Positions 43,348-50,800 of a stretch of DNA of 64,000 bases are shown in pieces. The stretch is from Mycoplana dimorpha. GTDB taxonomy: Bacteria > Pseudomonadota > Alphaproteobacteria > Rhizobiales > Rhizobiaceae. The stretch lies in the NCBI RefSeq assembly GCF_003046475.1, contig NZ_PZZZ01000002.1, positions 1 to 64,000 of the forward strand, read 5' to 3'. The notes under the pieces are model-generated. The model had not been told where the DNA came from. It worked only from the letters and a program-made list of their open reading frames with translations, and made no database searches. The first letter of the stretch is position 1. Every line of letters begins with the position of its first letter. The position numbers were made by a program, and so were the translations under genes.

Positions 43348-45504
43348 CTAGCAGGTTGCAACGTGCTTCACGTTGTCGCCAAGCATCCCTTCTTGCCACG
43401 CAACTTGGCGCGTTAATCGACGGAGCGTAGCGTAACCGGTCCGGCCGACGCAATCGTGCAGGACAAGGGCAAACTCGCCGCTGGCCATCAGCGCCTCCGT
43501 CAGCTTTTGCCCGCCTCTCGAATTCGAACCATCGACGAACACAAGTCCAGCGAAATCTGCGAGGCGGTCCGGGTCGATCAGCAGGGCCGCTCTTGCCGTG
43601 ACGTAGACGAGATCACCGGGGCGAAATGCAAAACCAGACTCCTTGCCGGTGACCTCTTTGGCACGAACCTGAATGAGTTTCGGGGACCAGGGACTATTTC
43701 TCAGGCTCTGCCTGAACGATCGCTGGCCCAGGTTCAGCAACGAAGGCTCCAGGATTACCCCTCGCAAGGCCGGCTCACCCGAGGTGACCCTGCCCACATG
43801 CAAGGTCCAGTCGTTCTCGGTAAGGCGCTTCTTCAATCCTCGCAATCTGGCTTTGGCGCGGTCCACGACAATGCTGGAAGTTGCCCTCGCGGCCCTCTTG
43901 ATGGCGGCGATGCGGGTGCTAGGACGTGCCGCAGGTCCCATCTTTGACAGATCGTCGCCTGCCTGGACCGCCGCGGCGAGCGCATCCTGGCCGCAGGCTC
44001 GTAGCATCCGGTTCAATTGTTGTAGCCATTCATGCTCGTCGGAAGCTGGCAAGGGTGCAATCGATGCCCGCCAGGTGCCGCCGCTGGATAGCTGTGTGAC
44101 GTCCAGTTTCAAGACGGCGCGGATTCGATCGAGTTCCTGGTGGACAAGGTGGGGGAACTGCAATGCCCTTTCTGTAGCTGAATCAACATCTCCGCTACAC
44201 AGGGCAATCCTGATCCACATGGCCCATGCGACAGGATCCGGATCCTTGCATTTGTGATACGCAAACGTGAGGTCCAGCCATTTCTTCAGGCTTTGCCGGG
44301 CATCTTCGGTGCGCCCTTGCATCAACTGGCAATAGGCAAGACCGACAAGAGCCTCGGGAATGAACGCGAAGTTCAGGCACCGCAAGAAGCTCTCTTCTGC
44401 AGCATCCAGCGTGGAAGCAGCAATCGCCTCCCAGCCCTTCCGGAGCAGCATTCGGTCCAGGCCCCTGCCAACCACCTGGTAGCTGCTTTGACGAGCGAGT
44501 CCCGATACTATCCGAAATCCCCCGGTAGGGCTCTCCTGGACGATCGTCTCGCCTGCCTTGAGCTGACCCCTCAGATCGAACCACTCTCTGATCTGGCGTC
44601 TCTCTGCCATGGTGTGGCGAGCGTGCACCAGGTCGTGCCCGGCCTTCGCAATGTCGTTGCGCTTTTCCTCGTCAGCAAAGAGGGCGTCGAGTTTATCGGC
44701 GATGTCTTCAGGCGTGGCGAAAACGCAGTTCTCCATATCGCGAAAGCCGATATTCTCCAGTGCTGCAGTACGTTCAGCAACGAGACATGCGCCGGTTGCC
44801 GGGATTTCCAGGTGCTTTCGAACGAGATCCCGGGTAACTGAGCCGCAGGTCGGCACGAACCTTGCGGCACTGAGCAGTCGAGCATAGTTTTCGCCGAAAG
44901 GGGTCTGCGGCGCTCCGGACTGCACTTTCCAGCCGTTGTGTGGGCATATCATCGTCGGGTACCGTGCAGATACGGTGCGCGAGATCGCATTCCGCCATGG
45001 ATAGAACCCGATCTGACTGCCCGTGATCAGGATCGGTATGTTCTTTTCTAGGCCGTAGTCGCGGAAAATTGCGGGATCGATGAAGTTTGGCCAAGTGTAG
45101 AGGCGGTCAGCAATCTCTGGAGTATATTCACCCATAGCGACTGAGTGAGTAAAAAAGGTTTCGACCCCCCATTCGGCCATATCGGCGATGAAGGTCGCTC
45201 TCGCCGAATCGAATGCGTCGGCATGAAGGAAGCCGAGCTTCGAGATTTGCGGATGAGCAGAAACATTGCGGAGCTGCCGCTCACCTGAATCTACGCCTGA
45301 CTCGAATAGTACAACGTCTGGCTGAATCCGGTCGCAGATTTCGTCGTAGTCTCCAGCAGGAGGCAGTTCAATCACCTCAAAAAACTGACCAAGGCATCGA
45401 CTTTGCTCGATTACGTGCGTCTTCAGGAATTCCGGCATGCCGGTGCGCAGTGACCTGAAGAAGATGAGTCTCGGAAGCGGCCTCTGCAAATCGGGCATGG
45501 ACAT
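43348..45504 (-). CDS. Composite glycosyltransferase with CgeB-like N-terminus and central helical repeats
   Basis: A 718-aa cytoplasmic protein. The N-terminal half (about 1-360) looks like a GT-B/CgeB-type transferase: PDVVLFESGVDSGERQLR, FTHSVAMGEYTPEI, YTWPNFIDPAIFRDYG and the conserved end GENYARLLSAARFVPTCGSV ... FATPEDIADKLDAL. A middle part (about 370-480) has alternating helices like tetratricopeptide repeats (EALVGLAYCQLMQGRTEDAR). The last about 150 residues are unrecognised. Start ATG 45504 with AAGGAG 8 nt upstream. Convergent with glf. Function in the locus likely sugar transfer; acceptor unknown. Confidence 0.7.
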   Translation of the reverse strand: MSMPDLQRPLPRLIFFRSLRTGMPEFLKTHVIEQSRCLGQFFEVIELPPAGDYDEICDRIQPDVVLFESGVDSGERQLRNVSAHPQISKLGFLHADAFDSARATFIADMAEWGVETFFTHSVAMGEYTPEIADRLYTWPNFIDPAIFRDYGLEKNIPILITGSQIGFYPWRNAISRTVSARYPTMICPHNGWKVQSGAPQTPFGENYARLLSAARFVPTCGSVTRDLVRKHLEIPATGACLVAERTAALENIGFRDMENCVFATPEDIADKLDALFADEEKRNDIAKAGHDLVHARHTMAERRQIREWFDLRGQLKAGETIVQESPTGGFRIVSGLARQSSYQVVGRGLDRMLLRKGWEAIAASTLDAAEESFLRCLNFAFIPEALVGLAYCQLMQGRTEDARQSLKKWLDLTFAYHKCKDPDPVAWAMWIRIALCSGDVDSATERALQFPHLVHQELDRIRAVLKLDVTQLSSGGTWRASIAPLPASDEHEWLQQLNRMLRACGQDALAAAVQAGDDLSKMGPAARPSTRIAAIKRAARATSSIVVDRAKARLRGLKKRLTENDWTLHVGRVTSGEPALRGVILEPSLLNLGQRSFRQSLRNSPWSPKLIQVRAKEVTGKESGFAFRPGDLVYVTARAALLIDPDRLADFAGLVFVDGSNSRGGQKLTEALMASGEFALVLHDCVGRTGYATLRRLTRQVAWQEGMLGDNVKHVATC

Positions 45505-45740
45505 TATGCGCGCGCTCCTTGTTCCGGGATTGTGACGCCGCTGCAGCGGCCACTTGCGCTCTGATTGAGGAGGTCGGCAGTCATCGCGCAATATGCGACA
45601 GCGTCGGGTGCACTTCCCCTATTCTGGTCCATTCGACGCAATTCGGCGGTGCCCCACACGCGTTGACAGTAGCGCCCATCAGGATGTTCTCCGAAGCGTG
45701 CCACTGCTGGGGTCGGGCGACAAGCGGTGCCTCGATCCTG

Positions 45741-46718
45741 TCAAGCAAGATACCAGGGATTCGCCCGGGCCCAGGCCACCGTTTGGGCGATGCCGGTTTC
45801 GACTTCGGTGGTCGCCTGCCACCCGAGCCGCTCGCGGGCCTTGCTCACATCGGGGACGCGGCGTTCGATGTCTTCGTAGACAGCGCCATATTTCTTGCCG
45901 GTCTCGATTGCGGTCGCGGTCAAGCTGCTTGCGCTGTGCCGGAGGCACATGTCGACGACCTCGGCAATCGTCACCTCGGCTGGGTTGCCGAGGTTGAAGA
46001 CCTCGCCCACGGCGTTCGCGTTCGTCGCAGCGCGTATCACGCCATCGACGACATCGCCGACATAGGTGAAGCAACGGGTCTGCCTGCCCCCGTCGTAGAT
46101 CTCCGGTGCCTCGTTCCTCAAGGCGCGGTAGATCGATTGCGAGACCACATAGATCGGGTTTTGCCGCGGCCCGTAGACATTGAAGAAGCGGACGATCGAC
46201 ATCGGCATGCCGCTCTTGCGGTAGACGCCAAACAGCATGTGCTCGATCAGAGCCTTGCTGGTGGCGTAACTCCAGCGATCGACGCTGGTCGCGCCGAGCA
46301 CCCGGTCGTCGGTTTCCTTCCATGGGACCACGGGATTGCGGCCGTAGACCTCGCTGGTGCTGGTGAAGAGAATCCGCACATCGTGCTTTTCGCAGAGCGC
46401 GATGAAGTTGCGCGTGCCGATGATCGCGATGTCGATCAGGCTGAGCGGGTCCTCCATGTAGTGGCGAACACCGACCACCGATGCCAGGTGATACAGCGTG
46501 CTCGCCTCCGGACGGAAGAACCGCTCGATCGTCGCCTTGTCGCGGATGTCGCCCTGGATGTAGTGGAAATTGGCGTGACTGCGCGCCTCTCGCAGGTTGT
46601 TGGCGCGCTCCAGCGGCACGACGTCGAGGCCATGGACCACGACGCCGTCTGCGAGCAGGCGATCGATGAGGTGACTGCCGATCATTCCGGCGGCGCCGGT
46701 TACCATGACGCTGTTCAA
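45741..46718 (-). CDS. NAD-dependent sugar-nucleotide epimerase/dehydratase (extended SDR)
   Basis: A 325-aa extended SDR. VMVTGAAGMIGSHLIDRLL at the N-terminus, LYHLASVVGVRHYMEDP near 75-91, FTSTSEVYGRNPVVPW near 118-133, and SYATSKALIEHML with the Tyr/Lys pair near 150-162. RFFNVYGPRQNP and CFTYVGDVVDGVIRA are those of UDP-hexose epimerases and UDP-glucuronate decarboxylases. Coupled (ATGA) to the upstream dehydrogenase, so the pair probably makes one modified nucleotide sugar, such as a UDP-xylose/arabinose or galacturonic-type donor. Exact product open. Confidence 0.85.
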   Translation of the reverse strand: MNSVMVTGAAGMIGSHLIDRLLADGVVVHGLDVVPLERANNLREARSHANFHYIQGDIRDKATIERFFRPEASTLYHLASVVGVRHYMEDPLSLIDIAIIGTRNFIALCEKHDVRILFTSTSEVYGRNPVVPWKETDDRVLGATSVDRWSYATSKALIEHMLFGVYRKSGMPMSIVRFFNVYGPRQNPIYVVSQSIYRALRNEAPEIYDGGRQTRCFTYVGDVVDGVIRAATNANAVGEVFNLGNPAEVTIAEVVDMCLRHSASSLTATAIETGKKYGAVYEDIERRVPDVSKARERLGWQATTEVETGIAQTVAWARANPWYLA

Positions 46719-48034
46719 CGCCCCACTCCCTTGTAGGCCAATCCCAAAGTCTGCAGTTCGCCGATCTCGTCGCGGTTGAAGTATCGCCGCCCGTCGTAAA
46801 CAAGTGCGCCGGGCGCCGCGAGGCTGGCGATGCGCTGGGGCGACAACGTCTTGAAGTCGTCGTGCCCGACCAGGAAAATGACGCCGTCGGCATCCCGCAA
46901 GGTGTCGTCCATCGACGGATTGAGCGCCACGCCCCAGCCGTCCGCGTCTTCCTTGCGCACCATCGGATCGTGGATCTCGACCGTTCGGAAACCTTCGCTA
47001 TGCAGTGCATCCAGTAGCGGCATGACCGGCGTGAGGCGCACGTCGCCGGAATTGGTCTTGAATGCGAGGCCGAGCACGGCCAGGCGGAGGTCGGACAGGA
47101 CACGGTCCTGGCGCCGGGCCCATTGGGCGATCTGCGAGGCGCAGTAGGCCGGCATGCCGGCATTGACCGCGCGCGAGGTCTGCGGCGTCAGCAGGTCGGC
47201 GCCGTGGCGCGCCCCGAGCGCGTGCACGAACCAGGGATCCTTGGTCAGGCAATAGCCGCCGACACCATTGGACGGGGTGAGGATGTTGACGTAGTGCTGG
47301 CCCTTCTTCAGGCTGTTGGCGCCGGCAATCACCTCGAGAACGTCGAGATCATGGGGGAGCGCATCGCAAAGCTTTGCCAATTCGTGCGCCAGGGCGATGT
47401 TCAGGTCGATCCAGAGGTTGTTCGCCAGCTTGACCATCTCGGCGGCCTCGGGCGAGCTGACGACGATAACGTCCACGCCGAGCGTCTGCCTCCAGAACGA
47501 CTCGGCGGCCGCGTTGCTGGCCGCGTCGATGCCGCCGACGACGATCGGCAGGCTCTGCAGCTCGCGCAGCGCGTTGCCCTCGGCAAGTCGCTCCGGACTG
47601 AAGGCGACGAGCACGTCGGCCGACTGCCGCAGCCGATCGGCCACCAGCGAGCGCGTCACCCCGGGGGGCACCGTGCTCTTGACCATCACCAGCTGCCCGT
47701 CGTGCAGGTAGGGCGCCACGGATTCGGTCGCGGCGCGGATATGGCTGACATCCGGCGTGAAGTCTTCAGCAAGCGGCGTGCCGACGGTGATCAGGACGAC
47801 GCTTGCTTCCGCCACGCGCGAAAAGTCGCAACTGAAGCGCAGGCGTCCGCTGGCCATCTGTTGTTCCGACAGTTCGCCCAGTCCGGGCTCCTTGATCGGC
47901 CGTTCGCCGTGCCGGAACGCTGAGATAAGGCGTTCATTGACATCGATTGCGTCGACGTCACATCCCTTGGATGCGAGAACTGAAGCGATGGTCGACCCGA
48001 TGAAGCCCGATCCGACGACAGCAACTTTCCACAT
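46715..48034 (-). CDS. UDP-sugar 6-dehydrogenase (UDP-glucose / UDP-N-acetylmannosamine dehydrogenase family)
   Basis: A 439-aa NAD-dependent dehydrogenase that oxidises a nucleotide sugar to the uronic acid. Rossmann motif VAVVGSGFIGSTIAS near residues 4-18; MVKLANNLWIDLNIALAHEL holds the conserved Lys and Asn; GVGGYCLTKDPWFVHAL holds the catalytic Cys near 253. The C-terminal domain carries GLAFKTNSGDVRLTPVM. TVPPGVT near 113-119 and its spacing recall the WecC side of the family more than Ugd, but substrate is not settled. Start ATG 48034; overlaps the epimerase gene by 4 nt. Confidence 0.88.
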   Translation of the reverse strand: MWKVAVVGSGFIGSTIASVLASKGCDVDAIDVNERLISAFRHGERPIKEPGLGELSEQQMASGRLRFSCDFSRVAEASVVLITVGTPLAEDFTPDVSHIRAATESVAPYLHDGQLVMVKSTVPPGVTRSLVADRLRQSADVLVAFSPERLAEGNALRELQSLPIVVGGIDAASNAAAESFWRQTLGVDVIVVSSPEAAEMVKLANNLWIDLNIALAHELAKLCDALPHDLDVLEVIAGANSLKKGQHYVNILTPSNGVGGYCLTKDPWFVHALGARHGADLLTPQTSRAVNAGMPAYCASQIAQWARRQDRVLSDLRLAVLGLAFKTNSGDVRLTPVMPLLDALHSEGFRTVEIHDPMVRKEDADGWGVALNPSMDDTLRDADGVIFLVGHDDFKTLSPQRIASLAAPGALVYDGRRYFNRDEIGELQTLGLAYKGVGR

Positions 48035-48452
48035 GAGACCCCGCGCCAGTACGGAAAGACGTGCCGCCATCCTTGCACTGGCAGCTCCGCATCGTAATTT
48101 GTCCTGTTGGCGGTTGGCCTAACCAATCCGGCGTAGCTCCGGCCGGGGGTTCGAAACGTTGCCCCCGTACATCGGCCAGTCTCCTCCCAAAGTCGGGTGC
48201 GACGTGTGAAGCGGCGCGGCCGCGTCACGTAGAGCGTGAGCCTCGGGCCGGCACGCGCGTAGGCAGAAGGCTAGAGCAGTCCCGGACCTAGCCCTTTTTG
48301 GTAAACGCGCTGCACTTCTTCTGCAAGGCGCCCCATGGGATACTGCCTTAAACGAGTGCGGGCGGTTTCAATGGGGCATTCACAACGCAGTTGAAACGAC
48401 GACGGTTACTGCTCTCTAGCTGGTGTGCAGGCCTTTTCTTGGGGTGGAGATT
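48035..48452. promoter_or_regulatory. Divergent promoter region
   Basis: About 420 bp between the divergent UDP-sugar dehydrogenase and acyltransferase genes. It must hold both promoters. Open frames in it are short and unconvincing. No operator-like repeat stood out. Confidence 0.5.
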
Positions 48453-49538
48453 ATGTTCTCGAGCATCGCAGCCGTGTTCAAGGAGCGGCGCAGGCGCCCC
48501 CGAGGTTCATCGCAAAACCTTCCCCTTTCACCCGCACTGCCGGCGGCGCGCCGATATGATGCGAATTGCGTCGAAGTCGTGCCCATCAAACTTGACGCCC
48601 GTCATTCGGACCAGTGGGACGCCTTTGCCCAAGAGTGCGGCGCATCCTTTCAGTCCGCTCATGCCTGGCTTCGGGGCTGGTCGCTGAAAACCCGGTTTCG
48701 GCAACGCCTCGAACTTTTTGCGTTTTACCGATCCGGCGAGAAGATCGGACAATGTGCTGTCGGTGTTTCCAAGAGCGAGCGGGCCTTTCTCGACGCGCTG
48801 GCATTGAAGCCCGGGTGCGAGCCGCTGTGGGCGGACTGCATGGCCGCGGCTCTTGCTCATCTGGGCTCCGGGCAATATCGCTACGGCTGGCATCTCACCT
48901 TGGAAAAGAGCCGTGAAACGGATCTCCGGGCTCTGTCCGGCGTGACCATTGAGAGCGTGCGTCCACTGACCGTGCAGGCCATCGATTTTCGCCGATGGCC
49001 AAGCTGGGACGGGTTTTGGGCCAGCACGAGCAGCAACACCCGCCGAAACGCGAAGCGGGGCGAACAGGCTGGACTGAGAGTTGCGGTTCGAACGGGTCTG
49101 GCCTGCCTCCTTCACGTGGTGGCAGTCGCTCGATTGCGTTCGATGATGTATGAGCGAAAAGGGATCGAGTTTGATCGCGTGCGTACCGTGGCGGCCTATG
49201 TCGGCGGTCATCTTACGGCACCGCAATACCGTCTGGCCGCGATCGCCTCCGACGGCAAGCATCCGCTGGCCGGCTTCATCGGCTATGAATTCGGCATGCA
49301 TACGTATTACCTTGCCGGCGGCTCGCGGGGTTCCAACAATGGCGCGGCGTGGTACCTGCAGAAGCTGATGCTGCAGCGGGCCTGGGAGCGAAGTGGAGGG
49401 CGCGCCAAATTTATCCTGGGATACGTCGACTATGCGATACACGACGAGGCGGTGGGGGGAGGGCTGCTGCGGTCGCGACGGTCCGTCAACGCGTCGGATC
49501 ATGAAACAAGCGTTGTGACCTTCCGGTATGAGCCGTGA
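48453..49538 (+). CDS. GNAT / BioF2-like acyltransferase (FemAB-type)
   Basis: A 361-aa protein. The C-terminal half has the acetyltransferase-like BioF2/CelD pattern: FWASTSSNTRRNAKRGEQAGLR (about residues 188-209), MMYERKGIEFD (about 230-240), YRLAAIASDGKHPLAGFIGY (about 257-276), then YYLAGGSRGSNNGAAWYLQKL. Similar proteins in polysaccharide loci acylate sugars or add amino acids. The basic N-terminus RRRRPRGSS is not a clear signal. ATG 48453 follows GGTGGAGA. Alone on its strand, facing the beta-helix gene. Substrate unknown. Confidence 0.75.
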   Translation: MFSSIAAVFKERRRRPRGSSQNLPLSPALPAARRYDANCVEVVPIKLDARHSDQWDAFAQECGASFQSAHAWLRGWSLKTRFRQRLELFAFYRSGEKIGQCAVGVSKSERAFLDALALKPGCEPLWADCMAAALAHLGSGQYRYGWHLTLEKSRETDLRALSGVTIESVRPLTVQAIDFRRWPSWDGFWASTSSNTRRNAKRGEQAGLRVAVRTGLACLLHVVAVARLRSMMYERKGIEFDRVRTVAAYVGGHLTAPQYRLAAIASDGKHPLAGFIGYEFGMHTYYLAGGSRGSNNGAAWYLQKLMLQRAWERSGGRAKFILGYVDYAIHDEAVGGGLLRSRRSVNASDHETSVVTFRYEP

Positions 49539-49556
49539 AGATAACAGGCATCCCGC

Positions 49557-50510
49557 CTAAGGTTGGGTGTCAGCGCCGCCGCAGGCCGACGGTAGAGGAT
49601 TGTCCGGCGTCACCTCGCGGGGGCGGGGAGCCTTGTTCTTCGGGTACTCGATGTTGCCGGAAAAGGTAGTATCGGAATTCTGGACGGCGTAGTAGTTCCA
49701 GTGGCCCTTCTCGATATGGTTGTTGGTGATCTTGATGCCGGTGGTCGAATAACCGTTGACCCCGCCGTAGCTATAGATGGCGTAACCAGCGTCGCCGATC
49801 ATCAGATTGTTGTTGACCCTCACGTCGTTGATCGAGCCGAAGTCGCTCTTGATGATGATGTTCGATGTCTGGCGGCTGTCGATCGTGTTGCCTTCGATCA
49901 ATACGCCGTTCTGCCCACCCTGCACCGAAATGCCATCGTAATGTGGCTCGCCAGCGGCCTCGAGATCGTGAATGTAGTTGCCCTTCACCACGCTGGAACC
50001 ACCCGACAGCACGATACCGTTCTCCGATTTGGAGATGTCATTGCCGATGAAGGTGCCGGCGCCCAAAATGGCGGCGTTGCTCTCGGCCCCATAACCGGGC
50101 CCGATGAATTTGCAGTTCTTTACGGTGATGTTCTTGCCGTTCTCGGCCTGGATGCCCCACCAGCCGTCGAACTTGACGACACAGTTCTTGATCACGACGT
50201 CCGGCGCGGCAACGTTTAACTGGCCGGTGATGATCTTGCCTTCGATCACCGTGCCAGGCGTCTCGATGGTCATCGGACCGGTATAGTCCGTCAGCTGCGT
50301 GCCGGGCGGAACGCCCGTATTGGAAGCGTCCGGAAAGCCCGCGCGTGTGCTGGCCCCGGCATCGCCTTCACAGGCGGCCGCATACAAGAATGCCTGTCGT
50401 TGCTGCGAAGACGACCCGGTGCCTGGAGCGGGCGGAACCGTCATGCCCAAGGTCACGAACAGCACCGCCACGGGCGCTGCAACTCGAATGCTGACAGCAA
50501 GGCAGGACAT
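49557..50510 (-). CDS. Right-handed beta-helix protein with Sec signal peptide
   Basis: A 317-aa exported protein. A signal peptide is visible: AVSIRVAAPVAVLFVTLGMT (about residues 4-23). From about 58 to 300 it is a parallel beta-helix with repeating rungs such as VIEGKIITGQ, VVIKNCVVKFDGWWGIQA, ITVKNCKFIGPG, TFIGNDISKSENGIVLSGG and VLIEGNTIDS. This domain is roughly four-fifths identical by eye to the one in the RTX gene next door. Such folds occur in polysaccharide lyases, epimerases and adhesins; no catalytic residues can be assigned. ATG 50510 has GGGGAG 9 nt upstream; an upstream GTG is less likely. Ends in a short Cys-containing tail. Confidence 0.85.
   Translation of the reverse strand: MSCLAVSIRVAAPVAVLFVTLGMTVPPAPGTGSSSQQRQAFLYAAACEGDAGASTRAGFPDASNTGVPPGTQLTDYTGPMTIETPGTVIEGKIITGQLNVAAPDVVIKNCVVKFDGWWGIQAENGKNITVKNCKFIGPGYGAESNAAILGAGTFIGNDISKSENGIVLSGGSSVVKGNYIHDLEAAGEPHYDGISVQGGQNGVLIEGNTIDSRQTSNIIIKSDFGSINDVRVNNNLMIGDAGYAIYSYGGVNGYSTTGIKITNNHIEKGHWNYYAVQNSDTTFSGNIEYPKNKAPRPREVTPDNPLPSACGGADTQP
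49614..50336 (-). repeat. Beta-helix paralogous segment, copy 1
   Basis: DNA encoding the beta-helix domain of the signal-peptide form. It is homologous in-frame over about 239 codons to 51671-52387, from the FPDASNTGVP start to the GNIEYP end, with no obvious insertion or deletion by eye. Confidence 0.85.
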
Positions 50511-50706
50511 CGACCCATCTCCCCAACCAGCAAAAATCGGTGCTTCCACTATGCAGAGCGACGATACTGTAAAGCACTTTTACAAGCTTTGGGCCGGCGG
50601 ACCCGAGCGTTGTTGCGGGATATCACTTCAAACATCTTCCTGGCTGGTCGTCTAAGGCTTCACCACCCCCGCTGGGCGGAGCCCGTTCCAGCAACCAGTA
50701 ATACAC

Positions 50707-50736
50707 GTTTGCGGCGGCCATGGGGCCGCCGCAAAC
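50707..50736 (-). terminator. Distal hairpin downstream of the RTX gene
   Basis: GTTTGCGGCGGCC (50707-50719) and GGCCGCCGCAAAC (50724-50736), a perfect 13-bp stem with a 4-nt loop. Second of two tandem hairpins after the RTX gene stop; no U-tract. Confidence 0.6.
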
Positions 50737-50754
50737 AGGCTTTGACATTTGGCG

Positions 50755-50781
50755 ATGAGCGCCGGCAGTGCCGGCGCTCAT
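50755..50781 (-). terminator. Proximal hairpin downstream of the RTX gene
   Basis: ATGAGCGCCGGC (50755-50766), loop AGT, GCCGGCGCTCAT (50770-50781): a perfect 12-bp stem that ends 19 nt beyond the RTX stop codon. With the next hairpin it probably ends transcription or protects the 3' end. Confidence 0.65.
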
Positions 50782-50800
50782 TCCATCTGAGGGCATGGAC

